Shown piece by piece: positions 16,201-24,190 of a stretch of 61,898 nucleotides of DNA. The DNA is from Rhodocyclaceae bacterium. GTDB lineage: Bacteria; Pseudomonadota; Gammaproteobacteria; Burkholderiales; Rhodocyclaceae. The first letter of the stretch is position 1; each line of letters starts with the position of its first letter. The translations under genes and the position numbers were made by a program. The notes beneath the pieces are model-generated. The model saw only the letters and a list, made by a program, of their open reading frames with translations, searched no databases and was not told where the DNA came from. The stretch lies in NCBI GenBank assembly GCA_023230455.1, contig JALNXH010000020.1:1-61898 (forward strand). The letters are read 5' to 3'.

Positions 16201-16579
16201 ACACGCCCCCATCTTCTGTGCCAGTACCCCAGAACGAGAAAGACCGACGAATGCGTGGCGTTCAAACACTCCGTTAAAGAAACACTGCAACGATCCGTTC
16301 GTGGCGAGCCTGTCGAACCATGAGCGGCATCAATTCAAAGCATAGACCAGAGGTTGCTTAAACTGTGCGACACCTGGCTGGGGAAAAAGTTCTTTCTTCA
16401 GCAGAACGGGGGGGCAAAACGACAGCAACGACCCAAAGCAGCCCATCAACAAGACAACTCCAAAGCCTTGCTGGCAGTGCCCCTTGCAGCATTGGCCGCC
16501 GCCGGGTTATCGGCCCACGCCGGAGGGCGTAAACTTGCGGTTCTTTCCAGCGACTGCTGGCACAGCGGAGGAGTCGTCC
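16201..16579. other. Intergenic region without a supported gene
   Basis: Between the divergent DUF3135 and TPR genes. It contains a dispersed palindromic repeat at 16295-16327 and otherwise shows no convincing gene. Confidence 0.6.
16295..16327. repeat. Dispersed intergenic palindrome of the TTCGTGG...GTCGAACCA type
   Basis: Arms CCGTTCGTGG (16295-16304) and CCATGAGCGG (16318-16327) pair with two mismatches around CGAGCCTGTCGAA. Near-identical palindromes built on GAGCCTGTCGAACCA are scattered through beta- and gammaproteobacterial intergenic regions (established, from memory). Only one copy was noticed in this window. Confidence 0.6.
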
Positions 16580-18049
16580 TTGGCCCTACATGCAGGAAAA
16601 ATATTGCGTCGGCTGCTGCTCATCGTGGCCTACGTCGCCACCGGGAGCGCAGCGGCGGTCGATCCGCAGGCGCTGGCGCGGCTGAACAGCGGCGTCGACT
16701 GGCTCGCCAAGGGCGACGCCGATCGGGCCATCGCCGAATTCAACGAAGCCCTGCGCATCGATCCGCAACTTGCTGCCGCCTACATTCAGCGCGGCAATGC
16801 GTGGAAGAAAAAGGGAGATCACGACTGGGCGATCACCGATTACGACAAGGCCGTCGAACTCAACCCGAAGGATGTTGCCGCCTATCTCAGCCGGGCGGCC
16901 GCCTGGGAGGCGAAAGGCAACATCGACCGCGCCATCGCCGATTGCAGCAATGCGCTACGGGCCGATCCGCAATCGGCCGCGGCCTTCAACAGCCGCGGCA
17001 CGCTGTTGAAAAAGCGCGGCAATCTGGACCTCGCCATCGCCGACTTCGGCGAAGCCATTCGCATCGCCCCCAGCGATGGGGCCGCATACAACAGCCGCGG
17101 TTCGGCCTGGGCCGGCAAGGGCAATCGGGAGAAGGCGATGGCCGATTACAACGCCGCCATCCGGTTCAATCCGGGCGATGCGGCGGCCTACGCCAACCGC
17201 TGCTCCGCCTGGGGTGGCAGCGGCGATTTCGACCGCGCGATCGCCGATTGCAGCGAGGCCATCCGGCTCGATCCGCACTATGCGCTGGCCTACACCAACC
17301 GCGGCAACGCCTGGTCCGACAAGGGCGACAAGGAACAGGCGATGGCCGACTACAAGGAGGCGCTCCGGGTCGACCCGAAAAATGCGCTGGCTTATTTCAA
17401 CCGCGGCACCGCCTGGCTCAACAAGGGCGATGCGGATCGCGCGACCCTCGACTACAACGAGGCGATCCGGCTCAGCCCGAGGTTCGCCGTGGCTTACCTC
17501 AGCCGCGGCAACGCCTGGACGAAAAAGGGCTACTACGATTGGGCCATCGCCGACTACAACGAAGCCGTCCGGCTCAGCCCCAAGTATGCCGAGGCCTACC
17601 ATGCGCGCGGCACCGCACGCAGCCTGAAGGGCGACCATGGGGCGGCGGCGGATTTCGACGAAGCGCTGCGGCTCAATCCGCAAAAGACCGAAACGCTGAT
17701 CTGGCGCTTTTTCGCCCGCGCCCGGGAGAAAGGGGCCGCCGAGGCGGCGAGCCAACTACAGGCCGCTGCGCCCGCCGCGGCGGGCGACAAATGGCCGATG
17801 CCAGTGATCGATGTGCTGCTCGGCCGCGGCGATCCGGCGCTGCTGCTCAAGGCCGCCGAGAGCCCGAGCGCGAACGTCCGGCAGACGCAGCGCTGCGAAG
17901 CCGATTACTACCTCGGCGCCTACCGCGTGCTGATGAACGACCCGGGTGAGGCACGCCCGTTGCTGGAGCGCGCCCAGCAGGAATGTCCGAAAGGCATGAC
18001 GGCGATATTTGCCGCGGTTCGTGAAGAATTGAAGCGGCTGGAGAATTGA
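16580..18049 (+). CDS. Secreted TPR-repeat protein
   Basis: 489 residues. The start is a TTG at 16580, chosen because GGAGGAG lies seven bases upstream and it yields a signal peptide (L-R-R-L-L-L-I-V-A-Y-V-A-T, cleavage after S-A-A-A). About eleven tandem 34-residue TPR units follow (roughly 40-400), each with R-G-x-A-W-x-x-K-G-D and A-I-A-D-Y-x-x-A-I-R-L-x-P. They are highly regular, implying recent repeat expansion or selection for evenness. A Cys-containing C-terminal region follows. It is probably a periplasmic scaffold for protein-protein contacts; partners unknown. Confidence 0.85.
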   Translation: MALHAGKILRRLLLIVAYVATGSAAAVDPQALARLNSGVDWLAKGDADRAIAEFNEALRIDPQLAAAYIQRGNAWKKKGDHDWAITDYDKAVELNPKDVAAYLSRAAAWEAKGNIDRAIADCSNALRADPQSAAAFNSRGTLLKKRGNLDLAIADFGEAIRIAPSDGAAYNSRGSAWAGKGNREKAMADYNAAIRFNPGDAAAYANRCSAWGGSGDFDRAIADCSEAIRLDPHYALAYTNRGNAWSDKGDKEQAMADYKEALRVDPKNALAYFNRGTAWLNKGDADRATLDYNEAIRLSPRFAVAYLSRGNAWTKKGYYDWAIADYNEAVRLSPKYAEAYHARGTARSLKGDHGAAADFDEALRLNPQKTETLIWRFFARAREKGAAEAASQLQAAAPAAAGDKWPMPVIDVLLGRGDPALLLKAAESPSANVRQTQRCEADYYLGAYRVLMNDPGEARPLLERAQQECPKGMTAIFAAVREELKRLEN

Positions 18050-18086
18050 ACCTGGGGCGGCCGCTCGCTGCGCGCTCCCGCCCATC

Positions 18087-18779
18087 TCACACGTCGAATT
18101 CGCGCAACCGCCTGACGCTGGGAATGCGGATGGTGCGGCCGTCGACTTCGATCAGCTGATTGCGGGAAAGATCGTGCAACACGCGCGACAGGGTTTCCGG
18201 GGTCAGGTTGAGGCGCGAGGCAATCACCAACTTCGACGTCGGCAGCACCAGTTCGACTTTCGCCTCGGGATCCTCGGGACACAACTGCAGCAGGTAGCCG
18301 ACCACGCGCTGGGTGCTGGAACGCATCGAATAGGATTCGACGTCCTGGATCAGCGAATGCAGCCGGAACGAGAGCCCGGCCAGCATGGCACGGGAAAACG
18401 AAGGGTCGGCGGTGAGCAGGTCGTTCACGTTCTCGCGCGCCACATGCAGCAGCAGCGTGTCGACCAGCGCCTCGGCGGTAACCGGATAGGGGCGTTCGAG
18501 GAACATCACCGCTTCGCCGAAGCTCTGCCGCGGCCCGATGATTTCGACCACTTTCTCGTTGCCCTGAGCCGAACTGATCGCCAGCTTGACCTGGCCGAAC
18601 ACCACCACGTGCAGGCCGAGGGTCGGATCGCCGCGACGGAACAGCACATCGCCCTTGGACAACCTCAGCTCGCGCACGCCGAGCGCAATCTGCGCCAGTT
18701 GCTGCGGACTCAGCGCCTGGAACAGGGGCAGGTGGGAAAGGATTTTCTGGATATTTTCCGGATTGGCGTCTTGAGACAC
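18087..18779 (-). CDS. Crp/Fnr-family transcription regulator (Dnr-like, no Fe-S cysteines)
   Basis: 230 residues: cyclic-nucleotide-binding-like barrel (about 15-130), long dimer helix and a winged helix with S-R-L-N-L-T-P-E-T-L-S-R as recognition helix. The N-terminal Fnr cysteine cluster is missing, as in Dnr/NarR-type regulators that respond to NO or other signals. The GTG start at 18779 is chosen over upstream in-frame starts because GAGAGGGAG precedes it and the protein then has family length. The window contains Fnr-type TTGAT-N4-ATCAA boxes before ompW that such a protein could bind. Confidence 0.88.
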   Translation of the reverse strand: MSQDANPENIQKILSHLPLFQALSPQQLAQIALGVRELRLSKGDVLFRRGDPTLGLHVVVFGQVKLAISSAQGNEKVVEIIGPRQSFGEAVMFLERPYPVTAEALVDTLLLHVARENVNDLLTADPSFSRAMLAGLSFRLHSLIQDVESYSMRSSTQRVVGYLLQLCPEDPEAKVELVLPTSKLVIASRLNLTPETLSRVLHDLSRNQLIEVDGRTIRIPSVRRLREFDV

Positions 18780-18882
18780 AGGGGAACTCCCTCTCCGATA
18801 ACGGAGCAGCCATTGTTGAATCGCGAAAGCCCAAACCATGATCGGCGCAAGCAGGAACGGCCGCCGGATCGGCAGAGGCATG

Positions 18883-18899
18883 AGGCTACAATATAGCCT
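18883..18899. promoter_or_regulatory. Inverted repeat over the gntR -10 box
   Basis: AGGCTA (18883-18888) and TAGCCT (18894-18899) flank CAATA. The repeat contains a TACAAT -10 candidate (18887-18892) 46 bases before the GntR start. It is a candidate autoregulatory operator in the divergent gap with the Crp/Fnr gene. Confidence 0.45.
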
Positions 18900-18937
18900 T
18901 CCTCGCCCGCAGGCGGCAGCCCCAGCGCAACCGTTCA

Positions 18938-19687
18938 ATGAGCAAGCCAGCGAAACTCACTCCGGCAGACACTTCTTCCGCAACGCCGCGCAAGACGTTC
19001 AAGCGGCTTCAAATGCGGACTCGCGGCGTCCGGCCCAGCGACCTTGCCGGCAAGGCGGGCGAAATCGCCGGCGTACTCGAACACCGTCTGGTTTCGGGCA
19101 AGTACCGCTTCGGCGAAACCCTCTCCATCTACACACTGGCCGAGCAGTTCGACGCCAGCCGGCAGCCGGTCGCGGCGGCGGTGGTCTATCTGCGCAGCAT
19201 CGGCTACCTCGAAGTCATTCCGCAAGTCGGCTGCCGGGTGGTTTCGCCGTCGGCACAGGAAGTGATCGACTTTTACCGGATGTACAGCAAGGTGGAATCG
19301 GTCATCTCCGGCCTCGCCGCACAGCGCCACGAGGGCAACGAGGCCGCCCAGTTGGTGGACCTTGCCGAACGGCTCGCCGCCAGTCCGTTCCAGACTGACC
19401 AGGAGCGCTGGACCTACGGCGAGGGCGTTACCGAGTTCCACAAGTTAACCGGCGCGATGGCGCGCTCGGTCACCCTGGTGGGACGCATCAGCAGCCTGCG
19501 CCGGATCTCCCGCTTCTATCTCTGGCAGGGAAAATCGGTGCGCAATCCAGACCCGGATACCACCGAGTACATGAACCGTTCGCGCCTTCAGATCGCACAT
19601 GCCATCGCCGAGCGCGACAGCGACGCCGCCGAACGACTGACGGAAGACCATATCCGCGCCAACCCTGGATGGGTCGGCATCGTCTGA
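18938..19687 (+). CDS. GntR-family (FadR/FCD type) regulator
   Basis: 249 residues. The N-terminal winged helix (about 40-105) has L-A-E-Q-F-D-A-S-R-Q-P-V and L-E-V-I-P-Q-V-G-C-R-V. The all-helical ligand-binding domain (about 110-240) has F-H-K-L-T and a final E-D-H-I. Such regulators bind acyl-CoA or organic acid effectors. It stands directly before and in line with the SDR / acyl-CoA dehydrogenase / racemase operon, whose promoter carries a palindrome, so it is probably that operon's repressor. Confidence 0.88.
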   Translation: MSKPAKLTPADTSSATPRKTFKRLQMRTRGVRPSDLAGKAGEIAGVLEHRLVSGKYRFGETLSIYTLAEQFDASRQPVAAAVVYLRSIGYLEVIPQVGCRVVSPSAQEVIDFYRMYSKVESVISGLAAQRHEGNEAAQLVDLAERLAASPFQTDQERWTYGEGVTEFHKLTGAMARSVTLVGRISSLRRISRFYLWQGKSVRNPDPDTTEYMNRSRLQIAHAIAERDSDAAERLTEDHIRANPGWVGIV

Positions 19688-19764
19688 CCGCGCACCGCGC
19701 AACGCACAGACATCGACCTCGCTACCGCACGCCGCGGACGTTTTCGCGCCGCCGGCTGGCCGGG

Positions 19765-19794
19765 TTGAGCAAAGAGCAACTAGCATGCTAGTAT
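19765..19794 (+). promoter_or_regulatory. Promoter and palindromic operator of the acyl-CoA operon
   Basis: TTGAGC (19765-19770) and TAGTAT (19789-19794) are spaced 18 bases. The perfect 14-base palindrome ACTAGCATGCTAGT (19779-19792) covers the spacer and -10 box. This is a classic repressor position, probably for the adjacent GntR protein. Confidence 0.6.
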
Positions 19795-19929
19795 TCGAAA
19801 AAAGCCGTAAAATGGTGGCTGCGGTGCACGCACGGTGCGCGGAACAGCCCTTATCCACACCCGCCGACCACAAGTAAACGATCGCGCGGAGCGGCTTCGG
19901 CAAAAATCGAAATCTTCTAGGAGTGCAGC

Positions 19930-20811
19930 ATGGGTTACCAATCCGTATTTCGTCCCGGCCTGTTCGACGGCCAAGTCATCATCATCACCGGAGGCGGCAG
20001 CGGCATTGGCCGCTGTACAGCGCATGAGTTGTCGGCGCTGGGCGCCACTGTCGCCATCGTCGGCCGCGACCCGGAGAAGCTCGCCACCGTCAAGGGTGAA
20101 ATCGAGGCCGAAGGCGGCAAGATCAGCACCCACGTCTGCGATATCCGCGAAGAGTCCCAGGTCATCGCCACCATCGACGCGGTGCTCGCCGCCCACGGCA
20201 AGATCGACGCGCTGGTGAACAATGCCGGCGGCCAGTTCCGCAAGGCACTGAAGGACATCAGCACCAAGGGCTTCGAGGCCGTGGTGCGCAACAACCTGAC
20301 CGGCGGCTTCATCTTCATGCGCGAGGTTTACACGCGCTGGATGGAGGCCCACGGCGGCAACATCGTCAATATCGCCGCCGACGTGGTCAACGGCTGGCCG
20401 AACTATGCGCATTCGGGGGCGTCGCGTGCCGGGATGATCAACCTCACCGAAAGCGCTTCGTCGGAATGGGTGTCCTCGGGGGTGCGGGTCAATGCGGTAG
20501 CCATCGGCGGCGTCGAAAGCAGCGGCTTCGACGCGTATACGGCCGAGGCGCAAAAGGAGATTCTCAAATTCCCGCCGACGATCCCGATGCAGCGCTACGG
20601 TACCGTTTCGGAAGTCTCGGCGGCCATCGTCTTCCTGCTCTCGCCGGCGGCCTCCTTCATCACCGGCACCTGCCTGCGTGTCGACGGCGGCGCACCCAAC
20701 GCCCGCGGCTGCTGGATCGAGCTCAAGCCGCATAACAAGTCAAAACGCTTCGACGCCTTCCACCTCGACAGCCAGCCGAAGTTGCTCACCGAAGGCATCA
20801 AGAAGGAGTGA
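19930..20811 (+). CDS. SDR-family oxidoreductase, peroxisomal enoyl-CoA reductase-like
   Basis: 293 residues with a Rossmann fold: T-G-G-G-S-G-I-G at 20-27 for NAD(P), D71, and N-N-A-G at 97-100. The usual catalytic Y-x3-K is absent. The corresponding place reads H-S-G-A-S-R-A-G (161-168), as in trans-2-enoyl-CoA reductases of the PECR/DECR branch, and L-L-S-P-A-A-S-F-I-T-G near the end also matches that branch. It is probably a CoA-ester reductase in branched-chain or sterol side-chain beta-oxidation. First gene of the operon; a hairpin follows its stop. Confidence 0.82.
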   Translation: MGYQSVFRPGLFDGQVIIITGGGSGIGRCTAHELSALGATVAIVGRDPEKLATVKGEIEAEGGKISTHVCDIREESQVIATIDAVLAAHGKIDALVNNAGGQFRKALKDISTKGFEAVVRNNLTGGFIFMREVYTRWMEAHGGNIVNIAADVVNGWPNYAHSGASRAGMINLTESASSEWVSSGVRVNAVAIGGVESSGFDAYTAEAQKEILKFPPTIPMQRYGTVSEVSAAIVFLLSPAASFITGTCLRVDGGAPNARGCWIELKPHNKSKRFDAFHLDSQPKLLTEGIKKE

Positions 20812-20830
20812 GGACGCGCCCCGCGCGTCC
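20812..20830 (+). other. Intercistronic hairpin
   Basis: GGACGCG (20812-20818) pairs with CGCGTCC (20824-20830) directly after the SDR stop. There is no T run, so it is more likely an mRNA-stabilising or attenuating structure than a full terminator. Confidence 0.45.
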
Positions 20831-20874
20831 CACGCTCGACCCGCGTACCGATTACTAAAAGAAAGGACCTCACC

Positions 20875-22020
20875 TTGATTCCCCATCGCCCCGTATACGA
20901 CCAGGAACACAGTATCTTCCGCGACAGCGTGCGCCGCTTCGCCGCCGAGGAAATCGCCCCTCACTTCCAGCGTTGGGAGGAGGCCGGCATCGTCGATCGC
21001 AGCTACTGGACCAAGGGCGGCGAGAGCGGCCTGCTCTGCGCCCAAGTACCCGAAGCCTATGGCGGTCTGGGCGGAGACTTTCGCCTCAACGCCGTAGTGA
21101 TGGAAGAATTGTTCTACGCCGGCTTCGCCGGCCCGGCGACCGACTACTCGGTCCACAGCGACGTCTGCTGCGGCTACCTCCTGTCCTACGGCAATGAGGA
21201 ACAGAAGCAGAAATGGCTGCCGAAGATGGTGAGCGGCAAAGTGGTCTGTGCCATCGCGATGACCGAGCCCGGTACCGGCAGCGACCTGCAGGGCATCCGC
21301 ACGCGCGCCGAGCGCCAAGGCGAGGAATACGTGATCAACGGGCAGAAGACCTTCATTTCCAACGGCCAGCACGCCGACCTGATCATCGTCGTCACCCGCA
21401 CCAACAAGGATGCCGGTTCCAAAGGCATGAGCCTGATCCTGGTGGAAGCCGACCGTCCCGGCTTCCGCCGCGGGCGCAACCTCGACAAGCTCGGCCACCT
21501 CTCGTCCGATACCTCCGAACTGTTCTTCGACGACGTCCGCGTGCCGGTGAGCAATCTGCTCGGCGCCGAAGGCGGCGCAATGGGACATCTGATGAGCGAA
21601 CTGCCGCAGGAACGGCTGACGATCGCGCTGCATGCGATCTCATCGGCGCAAAAGGCCTTCGACATCACCCGCGACTACGTGCGCGAACGCACCGCATTCG
21701 GCAAGCCGATCGGCGATTTCCAGAACACCCGCTTCAAGCTCGCCGACCTGAAGGCCGACCTTTCGGTAGGCTGGGCGTTCATCGACCAAAGCATCGGCAA
21801 GCACGTCAGAGGCGAGCTGACATCGACCGACGCCTCCACCGCCAAGTTGTGGTGTACCGAGATGCACGGCCGCATGGTCGATCAATGCCTGCAATTCTTC
21901 GGCGGCTACGGCTTCATGCGCGAATACGAAATCTGCCGCCTGTTCGCCGACGCCCGAGTGTTGCGCATCTACGGTGGCACGTCGGAGATCATGCGCGAGC
22001 TGATCTCGCGCAATTTGTAA
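20875..22020 (+). CDS. Acyl-CoA dehydrogenase
   Basis: 381 residues with the three-part ACAD fold: M-T-E-P-G-T-G-S-D (FAD and substrate), R-x-A-F-G-K-P-I-G near 270 and the C-terminal F-G-G-Y-G-F-M-R-E-Y...Y-G-G-T-S-E-I-M. The position used as base by medium-chain enzymes is glycine. E246 in L-P-Q-E-R-L matches the base position of isovaleryl- and long-chain-type enzymes, pointing to branched or bulky acyl-CoA substrates. The TTG start at 20875 has AAAGGA upstream. It would deliver electrons to ETF. Confidence 0.9.
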   Translation: MIPHRPVYDQEHSIFRDSVRRFAAEEIAPHFQRWEEAGIVDRSYWTKGGESGLLCAQVPEAYGGLGGDFRLNAVVMEELFYAGFAGPATDYSVHSDVCCGYLLSYGNEEQKQKWLPKMVSGKVVCAIAMTEPGTGSDLQGIRTRAERQGEEYVINGQKTFISNGQHADLIIVVTRTNKDAGSKGMSLILVEADRPGFRRGRNLDKLGHLSSDTSELFFDDVRVPVSNLLGAEGGAMGHLMSELPQERLTIALHAISSAQKAFDITRDYVRERTAFGKPIGDFQNTRFKLADLKADLSVGWAFIDQSIGKHVRGELTSTDASTAKLWCTEMHGRMVDQCLQFFGGYGFMREYEICRLFADARVLRIYGGTSEIMRELISRNL

Positions 22021-22034
22021 ACCGCGGAGGCGCC

Positions 22035-23174
22035 ATGGGGCCGCTGCAAGGGGTACGCGTCGTCGAGTTGGCCGGCCTGGGGCCGGCCCCGTTCTGCGCC
22101 ATGCTGCTCGGCGACATGGGGGCCGACGTGCTGCGCATCGATCGGCCGACGCCGGCCGACCTCGGCATTCCGATCCCGCCGGCGCAGGATCTGCTCAACC
22201 GCAACAAGCGCTCCGTCGCGCTCGATCTGAAATCGCCGGCCGGGCAAACCGCCGCGCTGCGCCTGACGGCGGGTGCCGACATTCTGATCGAAGGCTTCCG
22301 CCCTGGCGTAATGGAGAACCTCGGCCTCGGTCCCGAGGCGTGCTGGAAAACCAATCCCAAACTGGTCTATGGCCGAATGACCGGCTGGGGTCAGTACGGC
22401 CCCCTTGCCCAGTCGGCCGGCCACGACCTCAACTACATCGCCATCTCCGGCGCACTGAACAGCATCGGTCCCGGCAACGGCCCGCCGTCGATTCCGCTCA
22501 ATCTGGTCGGCGACTTCGGCGGCGGCGCCCTGTATCTGGCCATGGGCGTGCTGGCAGCGCTGACCGAGGCGCGCAGTTCGGGCAGGGGACAGGTGGTGGA
22601 CGCCGCGATGGTGGATGGCGTAGCCAACCTGATGAGTTTTTTCTACACCTTCAAGAACGCCGGGATGTGGTCGCTACAGCGCGGGGAGAACCTGCTCGAC
22701 GGCGGCGCGCCGTTCTACGACGTGTACGAAACCAAGGACGGACGTTATGTCTCGGTCGCACCGATCGAACAGCGCTTCTACCGCACGATGCTGGATCTGA
22801 TCGGGCTCGCCCCCGCGGCATTGCCCAACCGCAACAACCGCGACGAATGGGCGGCGCTGCACGCGCGCTTTGCCGAAGTCTTCAAGACCCGCACGCGCGA
22901 CGAATGGGCAGCGCTCTTCGCAGGCACGGACGCCTGCGTCGCCCCGGTGCTGGACATGGAGGAATGCATCCGCCACCCGCACATGGCGGCGCGCGAATGT
23001 TTTGTCGACCTCGACGGCGCAATCAACCCCACCCCGGCGCCGCGCTTCAGCCGCACCCCGAGCGAGCTGCGGCGCACACCGCCGGCACCCGGCCAGGACA
23101 CGCGGGAGGCCCTGCTCGACTGGGGTTTCTCCGCCGCCGAAATCAACGCACTCTGCCCCGACCAGGCCGGATAA
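22035..23174 (+). CDS. Alpha-methylacyl-CoA racemase (class III CoA-transferase fold)
   Basis: 379 residues. H130, D160 and E245 fall at the places of the catalytic H126, D156 and E241 of the mycobacterial racemase, and the N-terminal E-L-A-G-L-G-P-A-P-F and G-A-D-V-L-R-I-D are typical. It interconverts 2R- and 2S-methylacyl-CoA so that S-specific acyl-CoA dehydrogenases can act. This step is needed to oxidise sterol side chains, pristanate and other isoprenoid acids. The start at 22035 has GGAGG and lies 14 bases after the acyl-CoA dehydrogenase stop. Confidence 0.9.
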   Translation: MGPLQGVRVVELAGLGPAPFCAMLLGDMGADVLRIDRPTPADLGIPIPPAQDLLNRNKRSVALDLKSPAGQTAALRLTAGADILIEGFRPGVMENLGLGPEACWKTNPKLVYGRMTGWGQYGPLAQSAGHDLNYIAISGALNSIGPGNGPPSIPLNLVGDFGGGALYLAMGVLAALTEARSSGRGQVVDAAMVDGVANLMSFFYTFKNAGMWSLQRGENLLDGGAPFYDVYETKDGRYVSVAPIEQRFYRTMLDLIGLAPAALPNRNNRDEWAALHARFAEVFKTRTRDEWAALFAGTDACVAPVLDMEECIRHPHMAARECFVDLDGAINPTPAPRFSRTPSELRRTPPAPGQDTREALLDWGFSAAEINALCPDQAG

Positions 23175-23230
23175 GGTCGCGCGCCGGAGCCGGAATCTGG
23201 GCCGAGGACGAATCGCCATCGACAGAATGA

Positions 23231-23257
23231 AAAAGCCGCCCGAGGGCGGCTTTTTTT
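23231..23257. terminator. Bidirectional terminator between racemase and ompW
   Basis: A-rich plus GCCGCC (23231-23240), CGAG loop, GGCGGC plus seven T (23245-23257). Works on both strands for the convergent genes. Confidence 0.88.
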
Positions 23258-23274
23258 CGCTGTGGCGGGTTATC

Positions 23275-23883
23275 TCAGAACTTGAAGCCCCAGCCTATCC
23301 CGATCAGCACCGGATCCACCTTGACTTCGGCAACCTTCGCGCCGCCGACCTTGACGTCGCTCTGGATATAAACCTTCTTCAAGTCGAAGTTGAGGTAGCT
23401 GTTGGGTCCGATCTTGTAGTCGAACCCCATCTGCAACGCACCGCCCCAGCTGTCGTTATCGAGCTTGGCGGCTCCACCGACCAGATGATCGTCAGAAATG
23501 ACCGTGTAATTCACACCCGCGCCGACGTACGGACGGAAAGTCGCGTCGGGAGCGAAGTGGTATTGCAGGGTGAGCGTCGGGGGCAGATGCTTGAAGCTGC
23601 CGATGGTGGTGCCGTTGAGCTTGACGTCATGCTGTTGCGGCACAGTCAGAATCAGTTCGGCGGCAATGTTCTTGGTAAAGAAATAGCTGAAATCGACTTC
23701 CGGAATCCACTTGTCCTCGACATGAATGGCATTGTTACCGCCGAGGCCGGACGATTCATTGGCCGGACGCAGATCGACGGCGCGGAAACGCACCATCCAG
23801 TTGCCTTCCGGCTGCTCGGCATTGGCCGCCGTTGCGCCGAAGGCGGCGCCGATCAGAAGAGCGAGACGAAGCGTGTTTCTCAT
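23275..23883 (-). CDS. ompW: OmpW-family outer membrane protein
   Basis: 202 residues: signal peptide (M-R-N-T-L-R-L-A-L-L-I-G...A-N-A), then an eight-stranded barrel ending in the aromatic G-I-G-W-G-F-K-F needed for outer-membrane insertion. OmpW proteins form a hydrophobic channel for small apolar molecules and are often anaerobically induced. The ATG at 23883 with AAAGGA upstream is preferred to an in-frame TTG 15 bases earlier. The promoter has a perfect FNR box at the class II position. Confidence 0.93.
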   Translation of the reverse strand: MRNTLRLALLIGAAFGATAANAEQPEGNWMVRFRAVDLRPANESSGLGGNNAIHVEDKWIPEVDFSYFFTKNIAAELILTVPQQHDVKLNGTTIGSFKHLPPTLTLQYHFAPDATFRPYVGAGVNYTVISDDHLVGGAAKLDNDSWGGALQMGFDYKIGPNSYLNFDLKKVYIQSDVKVGGAKVAEVKVDPVLIGIGWGFKF

Positions 23884-23935
23884 GGTGTTTCCTTTCAAGA
23901 GTGAAGTGAGTAATGGTTAATAGTTGATGCCGCGC

Positions 23936-23976
23936 AACATAACCTTTTCTCACTTATGGTTATTGATCTTAATCAA
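23936..23976 (-). promoter_or_regulatory. ompW promoter with perfect FNR-type box
   Basis: TTGAT-CTTA-ATCAA at 23963-23976 is a perfect FNR/Dnr consensus. On the minus strand a TATGTT -10 box (23941-23936) places the start near 23928, with the box centred at about -41.5, the classic class II activation position. Confidence 0.75.
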
Positions 23977-24058
23977 GCTTACGCGCCGCGATCGGAGCAA
24001 AGCCTTGCCGCTACTGGGATTTGCCTGCCTTAGCCGGGCAGACGGACAACGACATTTA

Positions 24059-24091
24059 TTGATCCAGATCAAATCTATTGATTTAAAGCAA
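24059..24091. promoter_or_regulatory. Two further FNR-type boxes
   Basis: TTGAT-CCAG-ATCAA (24059-24072) is perfect and TTGAT-TTAA-AGCAA (24078-24091) has one mismatch. They lie about 100 bases behind the ompW box and just before the regulator remnant at 24191. They may be upstream ompW sites or the relic promoter of the decayed gene. Confidence 0.6.
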
Positions 24092-24190
24092 AACGCGAAC
24101 GCACTGAAACAGGCGTCCGCGTCCGATTCCGGGACCGGGACCGGCGAAAAGAAAGCACACATGGCGTGGATGCCCCGCTAAAACTCCGCG

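Noticed and set aside
17000..17700. Tandem DNA repeats in the TPR gene as a CRISPR or satellite array
   Set aside because: The periodicity is 102 bases, equal to a 34-residue TPR, and follows the reading frame. No spacer-repeat structure.
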